Origin: Sphingosinicella xenopeptidilytica
GTDB taxonomy: Bacteria; Pseudomonadota; Alphaproteobacteria; Sphingomonadales; Sphingomonadaceae
Length of the DNA: 64,000 nucleotides
NCBI RefSeq assembly: GCF_042676985.1
Contig: NZ_JBHTIK010000002.1
Span: 248,001-312,000 of the forward strand
Reading direction: 5' to 3'
Part shown: in pieces, positions 1 through 9,024 of the stretch
How positions within the stretch are numbered: position 1 is the stretch's first letter
How the letters are laid out: each line of letters starts with the position of its first letter
The notes under the pieces: generated by a model
What the model saw: the letters and a program-made list of their open reading frames with translations, nothing else
Databases searched by the model: none
What the model was told of the DNA's origin: nothing
Program-made: the position numbers and the translations under genes

Positions 1-1
1 C

Positions 2-970
2 GCGCCCGCCGTGAACCCGCTCACCACGGCGATCGCGGTCACCCGTATCGAAGGCGTGACACGCGCCGCCGTGATGCCCGATGCGGGGAACGACATCTTC
101 GGCGGGCAGGGTCTCGTTATGTCGCTCGGCGACGGCACGCCGATCACAAGGCAACAGGCCTTCCAATACATCGTGATGGGCGAGGACGGCGCGCGGCTCG
201 CGGGCGGCTCGCGCGGCGCCCTGTTCGCGCGCCTCGCCGATGCCTTCGCCGAGGCTGCGGCGTACGCGCGCAATCCGGCGGGCTACGGTTACGGCCGCGA
301 CCGGGGATCACTGCTCAAACGCGCTGACGCCGCCGCGCTCGCGAAGGTCATCAGCGGCGAGGTTCCGGCGGTCGTCAGCGTCAACCGCGCCAGCGACATC
401 GTGAATGTGCTTGCGCTCAAGAAAACCTACCCGCGCCTGCGCCTCATCCTTGCCGGTGCGGCGGAAGGCTGGACGGTTGCGGACAAGATCGCCGCGGCGG
501 GTGTTCCGGTGCTCGCTTCCGTTGCGCCCAACCTTCCTGAAAGCTTCGAGGTGCTTGCCGCGACGCAATCGAACGTCGGGCGCCTGATCCGCGCGGGCGT
601 GAAGGTCGCGATCGTGCCGATCGGGCGCGATCTCAACCATCAGGTGCGCCTCATTCCGCAACAGGCAGGCAACCTCGTGGCGCAGGGCCGAATTCCGGGC
701 GGCGTTCAGGTGAGCCACGCCGAGGCGCTCGCGGCGCTGACGAGGAACCCCGCCGAAATCTTCGGTCTCGGCGGCGAACTCGGTACGCTCGAACCCGGCA
801 AGCGCGCCGATGTCGTCGTCTGGTCGGGCGATCCCATCGAGCTTGCCTCGGCACCGACCGCGCTGTTCATCGATGGTCGTGCCACGCCGCTCGAATCGCG
901 GCAGACGAAGCTGCGCGATCGTTACAATCCGCTGAAACAGGATACGCTGCCCAAACAGTACAGCCGCTAG
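2..970 (+). CDS. Amidohydrolase-family protein, C-terminal part (5' end outside window)
   Basis: The reading frame is open from the window edge, so the N-terminus, with the usual HxH metal motif, is not visible. The visible 320 or so residues look like the second half of an imidazolonepropionase-like amidohydrolase. The pattern AEALAALTRNPAEIFGL followed by GTLEPGKRADVVVWSGDP is the typical closing composite domain of this superfamily. These enzymes hydrolyse C-N bonds, often in cyclic amides or peptides, and many sphingomonad members are exported. The substrate cannot be told. The gene ends 20 bp before the NnrU gene. Family assignment is fairly sure; function is open. Confidence 0.8.
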   Translation, partial: APAVNPLTTAIAVTRIEGVTRAAVMPDAGNDIFGGQGLVMSLGDGTPITRQQAFQYIVMGEDGARLAGGSRGALFARLADAFAEAAAYARNPAGYGYGRDRGSLLKRADAAALAKVISGEVPAVVSVNRASDIVNVLALKKTYPRLRLILAGAAEGWTVADKIAAAGVPVLASVAPNLPESFEVLAATQSNVGRLIRAGVKVAIVPIGRDLNHQVRLIPQQAGNLVAQGRIPGGVQVSHAEALAALTRNPAEIFGLGGELGTLEPGKRADVVVWSGDPIELASAPTALFIDGRATPLESRQTKLRDRYNPLKQDTLPKQYSR

Positions 971-990
971 GAGAAGGGGAGGGCCGGGAA

Positions 991-1680
991 ATGGCCGAGC
1001 TTGCAATCGCCGTTGCGTCGTTTGTGCTTACCCATTTCATCCTGTCCCACCCGCTCCGCGCGCCGATTGTGGCGAAGCTCGGCGAGAGAGGCTTTCTCGG
1101 CCTCTATTCGCTCGTTGCCTTCGCAACATTGATCTGGGCGGTGCTCGCCTATCGCGCCGCGCCGATCGAACAGCTCTGGGTGCCGCCGCTCTGGGCGGTG
1201 CATGTCGGCTGGCTTCTGATGCTCGTCGCCTGCATCCTGTTCGTGGGATCGTTCCTCGCACCCAATCCGGCGATGGTGGAGGCGGGCAAACTCCTGTCGA
1301 AAGGCACCGCGCCCAAGGGTGTGATGGGCATCACCCGCCATCCGATGATGTGGGCGTTCGGCCTTTGGGCCGTGGTACACGTCATGTCGACAGGGCGGCT
1401 CGAAACGCTGATCCTCGCGGGCGGCATCGGCATATTGGCGCTCGTCGGCGCATGGCTGCAGGATGGCAAGAAAGCCGCGCAGCTCGGTGCGGGATGGGCG
1501 GCCTATGCCGCGCACACCAGCTACTGGCCGCTTGGCGCACAGCTTTCCGGGCGGCTCGGCTGGTCGCGGATCTGGCCCGGCGTTCTGCCGATCGTGATGG
1601 GCGTCGCGCTCTACGTCATCCTCGTCATGGCGCATCCGCTCGTGATCGGGAAATCGACAGGGGCGATGCTGTGGAATTGA
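991..1680 (+). CDS. NnrU family membrane protein
   Basis: This 229-aa protein is dominated by hydrophobic helices, including LGLYSLVAFATLIWAVLAY and WLLMLVACILFVGSFLA. It carries the motif GITRHPMMWAFGLWAVVHV, which is characteristic of NnrU and the related 15-cis-zeta-carotene isomerase (Z-ISO) family of haem-binding membrane proteins. NnrU was named from a nitrite and NO reductase region, but most alphaproteobacterial copies have no proven role, and no denitrification genes are nearby. The ATG at 991 follows a purine-rich stretch (GGAGAAGGGGAGG). The stop overlaps the GTG start of the next gene, which suggests translational coupling. Confidence 0.85.
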   Translation: MAELAIAVASFVLTHFILSHPLRAPIVAKLGERGFLGLYSLVAFATLIWAVLAYRAAPIEQLWVPPLWAVHVGWLLMLVACILFVGSFLAPNPAMVEAGKLLSKGTAPKGVMGITRHPMMWAFGLWAVVHVMSTGRLETLILAGGIGILALVGAWLQDGKKAAQLGAGWAAYAAHTSYWPLGAQLSGRLGWSRIWPGVLPIVMGVALYVILVMAHPLVIGKSTGAMLWN

Positions 1681-2462
1681 CGGGCAAAACCGTCTGGATC
1701 ACCGGCGCGTCGTCGGGGATCGGCGCGGCGCTCGCAGAGGCGTTCGGGAAGGCGGGAGCGCAAATCATCCTCTCGGGAAGGCGCGAGGCCGCGCTGGCAG
1801 ATATTGCCCGGCGGCTGGAAGGCGAGCGCTTCGTCCTGCCTTTCGAGGCGACCGACTACGCCGCACTGCCGGGCATCGTCGACCGGGCGTGGGCGTGGCG
1901 CGGCGCGATCGACATCCTCGTCAACAACGCGGGCATCTCGCAGCGCTCGATCGCACTCGACACGGATTTCGACGTGTACCGGCAGATCATGGAGGTCGAT
2001 TTCTTCGCGCCGCTCCGGCTCACACAGTTCGTGTTGCCCAAGATGGTCGCGCGGGGGCAGGGTCATGTCATTCAGATCGCGAGCGTCGCAGGCAAGATCG
2101 GCGTGCCGATGCGCACCGGCTACTGCGCGGCGAAGCACGCGCTCGTGGGCTTTTCGGATGCGCTGCGCGCCGAGGTCGCCCAGCACGGCATCGGCGTCAC
2201 CGTGGTCACGCCAGGCTTCGTGCAGACGAACATCGCCGAGAATGCGCTCGACGGCCATGGCAAACGCTTCGGTCCCAAAGAAGACCCCGTCGGCCACGGC
2301 ATCAGCGCTGCCGAGGCTGCGGCTGAAATCCTCGCCGGCCTGCGCGCTGGAAAGCCCGAAATCCCCGTGGGCAGAGGCCTCGAAATGCACGCGCTCTGGC
2401 TGAAGCGTTTGGCACCACGCTATGTGTTCAGCCGCGTCGCGAAGATGGCGCCGAAACGCTAG
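1671..2462 (+). CDS. Short-chain dehydrogenase/reductase (SDR)
   Basis: This is a classical SDR of 263 aa with a Rossmann fold. It has the cofactor motif TGASSGIG near residue 12, the structural NNAG motif, and a catalytic S...YCAAK (Tyr-x-x-x-Lys) around residue 155. The C-terminal tail, after LEMHALWLKRLAPRYVF, resembles DHRS7-like reductases. The substrate is unknown. The GTG start at 1671 overlaps the NnrU stop codon; an upstream extension in this frame would read across the NnrU gene and lacks SDR similarity. The stop at 2462 overlaps the end of the convergent aldo/keto reductase by 4 bp. Confidence 0.9.
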   Translation: MELTGKTVWITGASSGIGAALAEAFGKAGAQIILSGRREAALADIARRLEGERFVLPFEATDYAALPGIVDRAWAWRGAIDILVNNAGISQRSIALDTDFDVYRQIMEVDFFAPLRLTQFVLPKMVARGQGHVIQIASVAGKIGVPMRTGYCAAKHALVGFSDALRAEVAQHGIGVTVVTPGFVQTNIAENALDGHGKRFGPKEDPVGHGISAAEAAAEILAGLRAGKPEIPVGRGLEMHALWLKRLAPRYVFSRVAKMAPKR

Positions 2463-3457
2463 ATTCGAAGCATCGCCAGCTTGGCCGGCGTATCATAGCG
2501 TTCGCCCGCCGTACCGCCGACCGGTGCGGCGGCGTTCAGCGCGGTGACGTCTGCAGCGGTAAGGGCGAGGTCGGCCGCACCTGCGTTTTCCTCCAGCCGT
2601 TTCACCTTCTTTGTGCCGGGGATCGGAATGATGTCGGGCCCCTGCGCCAGCAGCCATGCGAGCGCGACCTGTGCAGGTTTCGCGCCGTGCGCGTCCGCGA
2701 TGCGCTTCACGGTCGCGACGAGTTCCATGTTCGCATCGAAGTTCGCACCCTGATAGCGGGGGTCATTCCGGCGGTAGTCGGTTTCCGGATAATCCTCTGC
2801 CCGTTTCACGTCGCCGGTCAGGAACCCGCGCCCGAGCGGCGAATAGGGCACGAAGGCAATGCCGTGCTTGCGGCAGGCGGGCAGAATGTCCTTCTCCACC
2901 TCTCGTTCCCACAGCGAATATTCGGATTGCAGCGCGTCGATGCGATGCGTCGCAGTGGCGCGTTCCAGAGTGCCGACACCGGCTTCGGAGAGGCCGATGA
3001 AGCGGATTTTGCCTTGGGCCTGCAGGTCCGCCATCGTGCCGACGACGTCTTCGATTGGCACGTCGGGGTCGACGCGGTGCTGGTAGAACAGGTCGATCAC
3101 ATCGGTTTGCAAACGTTTGAGGCTCGCCTCGCAAACAGCGCGGATGTTCTCGGGCCGGCTGTCGGTTCCCCGCGAACGCCCATCGACGATCTTGAAGCCG
3201 AACTTGGTCGCGATGAACGCCTTGCCACGCTTGCCTTTCAGCGCCTCCCCGAGGAATTCCTCGTTCGCATACGGGCCATAGACTTCGGCGGTATCGAGGA
3301 AATCGATGCCGATTTCGAGCGCGCGGTGGATGGTGCGGACGGCTTCGTCCTTGTCCACCTCGCCGTACATCGCCGCCATGCCGGAAACCCCGGCAATGCC
3401 CATGCAGCCGAGCCCGATGGCGGAAACGTCAGTCGTGCCGAGGTTGCGCCGTTTCAT
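2459..3457 (-). CDS. Aldo/keto reductase
   Basis: This 332-aa TIM-barrel NAD(P)H-dependent oxidoreductase resembles the YakC/Tas-like AKR13 group. It begins MKRRNLGTTDVSAIGLGCMG. The catalytic tetrad is visible: Asp and Tyr in FLDTAEVYGPYANE, Lys in IATKFGF, and His in FYQHRVDP. The C-terminal IPGTKKVKRLEEN is the NADP-binding segment. The ATG at 3457 is chosen over the one at 3475 because an AAAGGGT ribosome-binding site sits about 8 nt before it and homologues begin there. The first 29 bp overlap the end of the upstream symporter gene in another frame, so the two are probably one transcript. Confidence 0.92.
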   Translation of the reverse strand: MKRRNLGTTDVSAIGLGCMGIAGVSGMAAMYGEVDKDEAVRTIHRALEIGIDFLDTAEVYGPYANEEFLGEALKGKRGKAFIATKFGFKIVDGRSRGTDSRPENIRAVCEASLKRLQTDVIDLFYQHRVDPDVPIEDVVGTMADLQAQGKIRFIGLSEAGVGTLERATATHRIDALQSEYSLWEREVEKDILPACRKHGIAFVPYSPLGRGFLTGDVKRAEDYPETDYRRNDPRYQGANFDANMELVATVKRIADAHGAKPAQVALAWLLAQGPDIIPIPGTKKVKRLEENAGAADLALTAADVTALNAAAPVGGTAGERYDTPAKLAMLRI

Positions 3458-4889
3458 CGTCGATACCCTTTCCATAGATCGTTCCGGCCTTCACGCCGGC
3501 AAGGAAGCCGTTCATCTCGCGTCTCACGGGTACGGCGAGCAGTGCAAGCCCGATCAGGTTCGGTACGACCATCAGGAAGAACAGGCTGTCGATGAGGTCG
3601 ATGACCTTGCCGGGCGAAAGGATCGCGCCGATCGGTTGCAGCAGGCAGTAAAGCAGCTTGAACGCAAGCTCGCTCGCGCGGCTGTGTCCGAAGAGATAGC
3701 CCCACGCCTGCAGCCCGTAGTAACCCCAAGAGATCAGCGTCGAGAAGGCGAACAGAAAAACCGCGACCGAAAGCACATAGGGAAACCACGACGCGACCGT
3801 GCCGAACGCCGCAGAGGTCATCGCGATGTCGCCGTGGCCGTCGTCGTAGACGCCGGTGACGACGATGATGAGCGCGGTCATCGTGCAGATGATCATCGTG
3901 TCGAGCAGCGGTTCGATCAGCCCGACCATACCTTCCGACGCCGGGTGATGCGTCCGCGCGGCCGCGTGCGCCATAACCGCGCTGCCAACCCCCGCCTCGC
4001 AGGAGAACACCGCGCGCCGCATCCCGACGACAAAGCTGCCGATCGCACCGCCCGCCACGGCCTCGGGCGCGAAGGCGGTGCGCACGATGGTCTCCAGCGC
4101 GGCGGGAATGGCGCCTGCATTCACCATCAGGATGACGATGCCGGCGCCGAGGTAGATCACGCACATCAGCGGCACCAGCCGCGCGGCGACGCTCGCGATG
4201 GAGCGCACACCGCCGATGATGACGACGCCGACCGCGATCGTGAGGAACAGCCCGTAGATAAGGCCGTTGCCCGGCCCGTTGTCGATTTCCGCGATGAGGG
4301 TGAGTTGGCTGAAGCTCTGGTTCACCTGCAAAAGCGGCAGCGCGCCGCCGAGTGCGAAAAACGCGTAAAGCCCCCCGAGATTCCGCCCCGTCTTCGGCAG
4401 GCCGAGCCGGGCAAGCCCGTTCTTGAGCGTGTACATCGGCCCGCCGAGCACTTCGCCCGAAGGCGTGAACTCGCGGTACATCAGCCCCAGCGTCACTTCG
4501 GCAGCCTTCAGCGCCATCGCAAAAAAGCCGATCACGAACATCCAGAAGGCGGCGCCCGGTCCGCCGAGCGCGATGGCGATGGCGACGCCGCCGATGTTGC
4601 CGAGGCCGATCGTGCCCGAAAGTGCGGTCGAAAGCGCCTGGAACTGGCTGACGCTGCCGGGGGCGCTGTCATCGATGTGGCGGCCGCGGATGAGCTGGAG
4701 GCCGATGCCGACGCCGCGCAGCTGCGGAATGCCCAGCCACAGCGTGAAGAAGATCATCGCGGAGCCGAGCGCCAGCACGACAAGCTCGATCTGGGCGCCG
4801 AAAAACGGCACCTTCATGAAGACGAACGCCGAAAGATGGTCGATGAAACGACCCATTGTCTCGATCATCGCGTGCAGCCCGCCCTTCAT
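3429..4889 (-). CDS. Alanine/glycine:cation symporter (AGCS family)
   Basis: This 486-aa inner-membrane protein has about ten hydrophobic segments. It shows the AGCS signatures SGTIGLGNIGGVAIAIALGG (near residue 95) and GGPMYTLKNGL, as in DagA/AlsT Na+/alanine symporters. It probably imports small neutral amino acids with Na+ or H+. The product starts MKGGLHAMIETMG; an ATG a few codons in is also possible. It is divergent from glmM, with 74 bp between the starts. Its 3' end overlaps the aldo/keto reductase start by 29 bp. Confidence 0.92.
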   Translation of the reverse strand: MKGGLHAMIETMGRFIDHLSAFVFMKVPFFGAQIELVVLALGSAMIFFTLWLGIPQLRGVGIGLQLIRGRHIDDSAPGSVSQFQALSTALSGTIGLGNIGGVAIAIALGGPGAAFWMFVIGFFAMALKAAEVTLGLMYREFTPSGEVLGGPMYTLKNGLARLGLPKTGRNLGGLYAFFALGGALPLLQVNQSFSQLTLIAEIDNGPGNGLIYGLFLTIAVGVVIIGGVRSIASVAARLVPLMCVIYLGAGIVILMVNAGAIPAALETIVRTAFAPEAVAGGAIGSFVVGMRRAVFSCEAGVGSAVMAHAAARTHHPASEGMVGLIEPLLDTMIICTMTALIIVVTGVYDDGHGDIAMTSAAFGTVASWFPYVLSVAVFLFAFSTLISWGYYGLQAWGYLFGHSRASELAFKLLYCLLQPIGAILSPGKVIDLIDSLFFLMVVPNLIGLALLAVPVRREMNGFLAGVKAGTIYGKGIDDETAQPRHD

Positions 4890-4963
4890 TTTAACGATTT
4901 AGAGGCATAAAGAGCCTGTTATGAACGCGTGTGCAAGATACGCGGGGGCTGGAGAGGACGATT

Positions 4964-6301
4964 ATGGGCCGGCGCTATTTCGGCACCGATGGGATCAGGG
5001 GTCTCACCAACACCGTACCGATGACGCCGGAGATCGCGATGCGTGTCGGGCAGGCGGCGGGTGCGAAGTTCCTGCGCGGCGATCACAAGCACCGTGTCGT
5101 CATCGGCAAGGACACGCGGCTCTCCGGCTACATGATGGAATCGGCCCTGATCGCGGGCTTCACCAGCGTCGGTATGGACGTGGTGATGGTGGGGCCGGTG
5201 CCGACTCCGGCGGTCGCCATGCTCACCCGCTCGATGCGCGCCGATCTTGGCGTCATGATCTCGGCGAGCCACAACGCGTATCAGGACAACGGCATCAAGC
5301 TCTTCGGCCCGGATGGCTACAAGCTGTCGGATGCGGATGAGCTTGAGATCGAAGCCCTGCTTGAGGCCGAACCGAAACTCGCCGATCCGGCGCAGATCGG
5401 CCGCGCGAAAAAGATCGAAGACGCGCGCGGGCGCTATATCCACTTCGCGAAATCGACCTTCCCGGATCACCTGCGCCTTGATGGGCTGAAGCTCGTCGTC
5501 GATTGCGCGAACGGTGCCGCGTACAACGTTGCCCCAAGCGCGCTCTGGGAACTCGGTGCGGACGTCGAGGTGATCGGCGTCAATCCCAACGGCTTCAATA
5601 TCAACGACGATGTCGGCTCCACGAAGCCCGCGGCGCTCCAGAAGAAGGTCGTGGAGACGGGCGCACACATCGGCATCGCGCTCGATGGCGACGCCGACCG
5701 GCTCATCATCGTGGACGAGCGCGGCCAGATCGTGGACGGCGACCAGCTCATGGCGCTCGTCACGCGCAGCTGGCACGCTGCGGGCCGTCTCAAGGGCGGC
5801 GGGCTCGTTGCAACGGTGATGTCGAACCTCGGCCTCGAACGCTATCTCGGCGGTCTCGGCCTCGCTCTGGAGCGCGCCAAGGTGGGCGACCGTTACGTGC
5901 TGGAAGCGATGCGCGCCAAGGGCTTCAATGTCGGCGGTGAGCAATCGGGCCATATCATCCTTTCGGACTACTCGACGACCGGCGACGGCCTCGTCGCGGC
6001 GCTTCAGGTGCTTGCCGTGCTGGTGGAAGACGGCAGGCCTGCGTCCGAAGTGCTCACGCTGTTCGATCCGCTGCCGCAACTCCTCAAGAATGTGCGCTTC
6101 AACGGCGGCCAGCCGCTCGACACCGATAGTGTGAAGGGCGTCATTGCCGCCGCCGAGGCGCGTCTCAGCGGCACGGGCCGGCTCGTCATCCGCAAATCGG
6201 GGACGGAACCGCTCATCCGCGTGATGGCGGAGGGTGAAGACATGGGCCTCGTCGAAAGCGTCGTCGATGAAATCTGTGAAGCGGTGGCAAAGGCTGCATG
6301 A
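4964..6301 (+). CDS. glmM: Phosphoglucosamine mutase GlmM
   Basis: GlmM converts glucosamine-6-phosphate to glucosamine-1-phosphate for UDP-GlcNAc, peptidoglycan and LPS. The 445-aa protein starts MGRRYFGTDGIRG. The active-site phosphoserine is Ser102 in ISASHNAYQDNG, the Mg2+ loop is DGDADR, the sugar-binding loop is GEQSGH, and the phosphate-binding loop RKSGTEPLIRVM is near the C-terminus. The ATG at 4964 has a GGAGAGGA site about 6 nt upstream; the longer in-frame start at 4931 would add 11 atypical residues. The stop overlaps thiD (ATGA). Confidence 0.97.
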   Translation: MGRRYFGTDGIRGLTNTVPMTPEIAMRVGQAAGAKFLRGDHKHRVVIGKDTRLSGYMMESALIAGFTSVGMDVVMVGPVPTPAVAMLTRSMRADLGVMISASHNAYQDNGIKLFGPDGYKLSDADELEIEALLEAEPKLADPAQIGRAKKIEDARGRYIHFAKSTFPDHLRLDGLKLVVDCANGAAYNVAPSALWELGADVEVIGVNPNGFNINDDVGSTKPAALQKKVVETGAHIGIALDGDADRLIIVDERGQIVDGDQLMALVTRSWHAAGRLKGGGLVATVMSNLGLERYLGGLGLALERAKVGDRYVLEAMRAKGFNVGGEQSGHIILSDYSTTGDGLVAALQVLAVLVEDGRPASEVLTLFDPLPQLLKNVRFNGGQPLDTDSVKGVIAAAEARLSGTGRLVIRKSGTEPLIRVMAEGEDMGLVESVVDEICEAVAKAA

Positions 6302-7098
6302 CCAGGCCCCAGCCGGCACGCGTCCTCGTCATCGCGGGGTCTGATTCCGGCGGCGGTGCCGGTATTCAGGCCGATATCAAGACGATCGCGATGCTCGGCG
6401 GCTATGCCATGACCGCGATCACTGCCATCACGGTGCAGGACACGAACGGCGTCCACGATGTGCACGCTGTCCCGGTCAATGTGATCGCGGCGCAGATCGA
6501 GGCGGTGCTCGCCGATATCGGCGCCGATGCCGTCAAGATCGGGATGCTTGGCAGCCAGGCGGTGATCGAGGCGGTTGCCGGTGCGCTCACCGACGTTGCC
6601 GTGCCGATCGTGCTCGATCCGGTCATGATTGCGAAGGGCGGCGCGCACTTGCTGCGCCCCGATGCGGTCGAGGCACTCACATCGCTGCTCGTGCCGATGG
6701 CGGACGTGGTGACGCCCAACATCGTCGAGGCGGAGGCGCTTTCCGGCAAGAAGATACGCTCGCCGGAAGACGCTCGCGACGCTGGCGAAGCGATCCTCGG
6801 GCTCGGCGCGAAGGCCGTGCTGGTGAAGGGCGCGCATCTGAAGGGCGATCAGATCAGCGACTGGCTGGTGACGCCGGGCCGCGCGAAGGAATGGGTCGAT
6901 TCCCGCATCGCCACCAAGCACACGCACGGCACGGGCTGCACGCTTGCCTCGGCGCTCGCCGTGGGTCTCGCGCAGAAGTTGCCGCTCGAACAGGCGGCAT
7001 GGCGCGCGCGCGATTATGTGCGGCAGGCGATTCTCGCCGCGCCGGGCTTCGGCGCCGGGCACGGGCCGCTCGGTCACGGCTGGCCGCTCGCGCGGTGA
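6298..7098 (+). CDS. thiD: Hydroxymethylpyrimidine/phosphomethylpyrimidine kinase ThiD
   Basis: ThiD phosphorylates HMP and HMP-P for thiamine biosynthesis and salvage. The 266-aa ribokinase-fold protein opens with VIAGSDSGGGAGIQADIKT. It has TPNIVEAEALSG in the middle and the anion-hole motif HGTGCTLASALA near residue 210, with the conserved Cys. Its length is normal for the family. The start overlaps the glmM stop (ATGA) and the stop overlaps the rnhB GTG start, giving a tight glmM-thiD-rnhB run. No other thiamine gene is in the window. Confidence 0.96.
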   Translation: MTRPQPARVLVIAGSDSGGGAGIQADIKTIAMLGGYAMTAITAITVQDTNGVHDVHAVPVNVIAAQIEAVLADIGADAVKIGMLGSQAVIEAVAGALTDVAVPIVLDPVMIAKGGAHLLRPDAVEALTSLLVPMADVVTPNIVEAEALSGKKIRSPEDARDAGEAILGLGAKAVLVKGAHLKGDQISDWLVTPGRAKEWVDSRIATKHTHGTGCTLASALAVGLAQKLPLEQAAWRARDYVRQAILAAPGFGAGHGPLGHGWPLAR

Positions 7099-7709
7099 AG
7101 CGGGCTGCGGGGCCGGACTACAGTCACGAGGGGCGCTGCACCGGCCTTGTGGCGGGCGTTGACGAGGCAGGGCGGGGACCGCTCGCCGGCCCCGTCGTTG
7201 CAGCGGCGGTGATCCTCGATCCCGCCTGCATTCCAGACGGCCTCAACGACAGCAAGAAGCTCACGCACGCGCGCCGCGAGGCGCTGTTTGACATCATCCT
7301 TGGCTGCGCGCGCGTCGGCATCGGCGAGGCGAGCCCCGAGGAGATCGACCGGATCAACATCCTGCAGGCGACCTTCCTCGCGATGACGCGCGCGGTCGCT
7401 GCGCTGCCGGTCGCGCCCGATCATGTGCTGGTCGACGGCAACCGGGCGCCGCGCTGGAGCTATCGCTCGGACACGATCGTCGGCGGCGATGCGCGCTCGG
7501 TGTCGATCGCGGCGGCCTCGATCATCGCGAAGGTGACACGTGATCGGTTCATGGTTCGGCTCCACGAAACGCATCCCGATTACGGCTGGCACGAGAACAA
7601 GGGCTATCCGACGCGCACGCATCTGGAGGCGGTTTCACGGCTCGGCGTTACCGTCCATCACCGCCGCAGCTTCGGCCCGGTGCAGCGCGCCTCCGAAGTT
7701 TCCGCCTGA
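7095..7709 (+). CDS. rnhB: Ribonuclease HII
   Basis: RNase HII cleaves RNA in RNA/DNA hybrids and starts removal of misincorporated ribonucleotides. The 204-aa protein has the acidic active-site motif GVDEAGRGPLAGPV near residue 19, LVDGNRAPRW, SIAAASIIAKVTRDR with the conserved Lys, and PDYGWHENKGYPT at the C-terminal side. The GTG at 7095, overlapping the thiD stop, gives a normal-length N-terminus; a longer reading to 6891 would run inside thiD. In Caulobacter rnhB also lies near ccrM, and here ccrM follows after a 208-bp regulatory gap. Confidence 0.96.
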   Translation: MKRAAGPDYSHEGRCTGLVAGVDEAGRGPLAGPVVAAAVILDPACIPDGLNDSKKLTHARREALFDIILGCARVGIGEASPEEIDRINILQATFLAMTRAVAALPVAPDHVLVDGNRAPRWSYRSDTIVGGDARSVSIAAASIIAKVTRDRFMVRLHETHPDYGWHENKGYPTRTHLEAVSRLGVTVHHRRSFGPVQRASEVSA

Positions 7710-7720
7710 AATTTTCCATT

Positions 7721-7862
7721 GAGTCGTTTCCGCCACACCCACAAGGGCTGGCGTATGCCGATCTGCGCCATCGCAAGGGGTTGCGGTCAAGACTTCATGT
7801 TTAATGAAATCTTAAGTTAACTCTGCAACTCTTTGAATCCATGGACTCTTGACGCAAGAGTC
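7721..7862 (+). promoter_or_regulatory. GANTC methylation-site cluster upstream of ccrM
   Basis: Four CcrM target sites lie in the rnhB-ccrM gap: GAGTC at 7721, GAATC at 7835, GACTC at 7844 and GAGTC at 7858. Three of them fall within 28 bp, just downstream of the CtrA-like box. In Caulobacter, GANTC sites in the ccrM leader tie its transcription to the methylation state, so autoregulation is a reasonable inference. Confidence 0.65.
7801..7815 (+). promoter_or_regulatory. CtrA-like box in the ccrM promoter
   Basis: TTAATGAAATCTTAA is an exact TTAA-N7-TTAA match to the alphaproteobacterial CtrA consensus. A further TTAAC follows at 7817-7821. It lies about 103 bp before the ccrM start. CtrA is known to activate ccrM late in the Caulobacter cell cycle, so position and target both fit. 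Binding is inferred. Confidence 0.7.
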
Positions 7863-7917
7863 CGTGCCGGGCCAAGGTCCGCGCGCTTTTGGATCAAGTG
7901 GGCGAACAGGGGGCATC

Positions 7918-9021
7918 ATGGCGGCCAGACCGGACAGCATCGACGAGGCGTCGCGCGTCTCCTCGCGCATCATTCTCGGCGATTGCATCGCGGAGATGGA
8001 GGCAATGCCGGCAAAGTCGGTGGACCTCATCTTCGCCGATCCGCCCTACAACCTCCAGCTGAACGGCGACCTCTTCCGCCCCGAAGGTAGCCGCGTCGAC
8101 GCCGTCGACAACGACTGGGACAAGTTTGATACGTTCGGCGCCTACGACAATTTCACGTGCCGCTGGCTCTCCGCTGCGCGCCGCATCCTGAAGGACGACG
8201 GCACGATCTGGGTGATCGGCAGCTACCACAACATCTTCCGCGTCGGCACGGTGCTGCAGGATCTCGGCTACTGGATCCTGAACGATATCGTCTGGCGTAA
8301 GACGAACCCGATGCCGAACTTCAAGGGCACGCGCTTTACCAACGCGCACGAGACGATGATCTGGTGTTCGAAGTCCGAAAAGGCGCGCTACACGTTCAAC
8401 TATCACGCGCTCAAGATGATGAACGACGACGTGCAGATGCGCTCGGACTGGACGATCCCGATCTGCACCGGCGGCGAGCGCGTCAAGGTCGGCGGCGTCA
8501 AGGCGCACCCGACGCAGAAGCCCGAAGCACTGCTCTACCGTGTGATGATGGCGGCCTCGAACCCCGGCGACACGGTGCTCGATCCGTTCCTCGGCTCCGG
8601 CACTACCGGCGCGATGGCGAAGATGCTCGGCCGCAACTTCATCGGCATTGACCGTGAGCAGGCCTATGTCGAGGTTGCCGAGAAACGCATCGCGGAAACG
8701 AAGCCGCTTTCGCCCGACGCCATGCAGATCACGCGCGGCAAGCGGCAGGCACCGCGCGTTGCGTTCGGCACGCTTGTCGAGGCCGGGCTCATCCTGCCGG
8801 GTCAGGAACTCGTGGACACGGCGCGCCGCTACAAGGCGCGCGTCCGCGCCGATGGCAGCCTCGCTTTCCGCGGCGATGCCGGTTCCATCCACCAGATGGG
8901 CGCGGCGGCGCAGGGCGCGCCTTCGTGCAACGGCTGGACCTTCTGGCACATGGAGCGCGGCGGCGCGCTCGAACCGATCGATACGGTGCGTGAGGCCTAC
9001 AGGCGCGACCTCGCGGCCTGA
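7918..9021 (+). CDS. ccrM: Cell-cycle-regulated DNA adenine methyltransferase CcrM (GANTC)
   Basis: CcrM methylates adenine in GANTC and couples the methylation state to replication in alphaproteobacteria. The 367-aa protein has the catalytic motif DPPYNLQLNG at residue 41 and the SAM-binding motif DPFLGSGTTGAMA near residue 223, the order of beta-class enzymes. The C-terminal 85 or so residues, with GWTFWHMERGG, match the RAMA domain typical of CcrM. The ATG at 7918 has a CAGGGGG stretch just upstream; the TTG extension to 7849 would cover the GANTC cluster. folP follows after 3 bp, so the two are likely co-transcribed. Confidence 0.95.
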   Translation: MAARPDSIDEASRVSSRIILGDCIAEMEAMPAKSVDLIFADPPYNLQLNGDLFRPEGSRVDAVDNDWDKFDTFGAYDNFTCRWLSAARRILKDDGTIWVIGSYHNIFRVGTVLQDLGYWILNDIVWRKTNPMPNFKGTRFTNAHETMIWCSKSEKARYTFNYHALKMMNDDVQMRSDWTIPICTGGERVKVGGVKAHPTQKPEALLYRVMMAASNPGDTVLDPFLGSGTTGAMAKMLGRNFIGIDREQAYVEVAEKRIAETKPLSPDAMQITRGKRQAPRVAFGTLVEAGLILPGQELVDTARRYKARVRADGSLAFRGDAGSIHQMGAAAQGAPSCNGWTFWHMERGGALEPIDTVREAYRRDLAA

Positions 9022-9024
9022 TCC

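Noticed and set aside
3306..4910. 534-codon open frame on the plus strand
   Set aside because: It is antisense to the AGCS symporter; the product is charged and repetitive without motifs.
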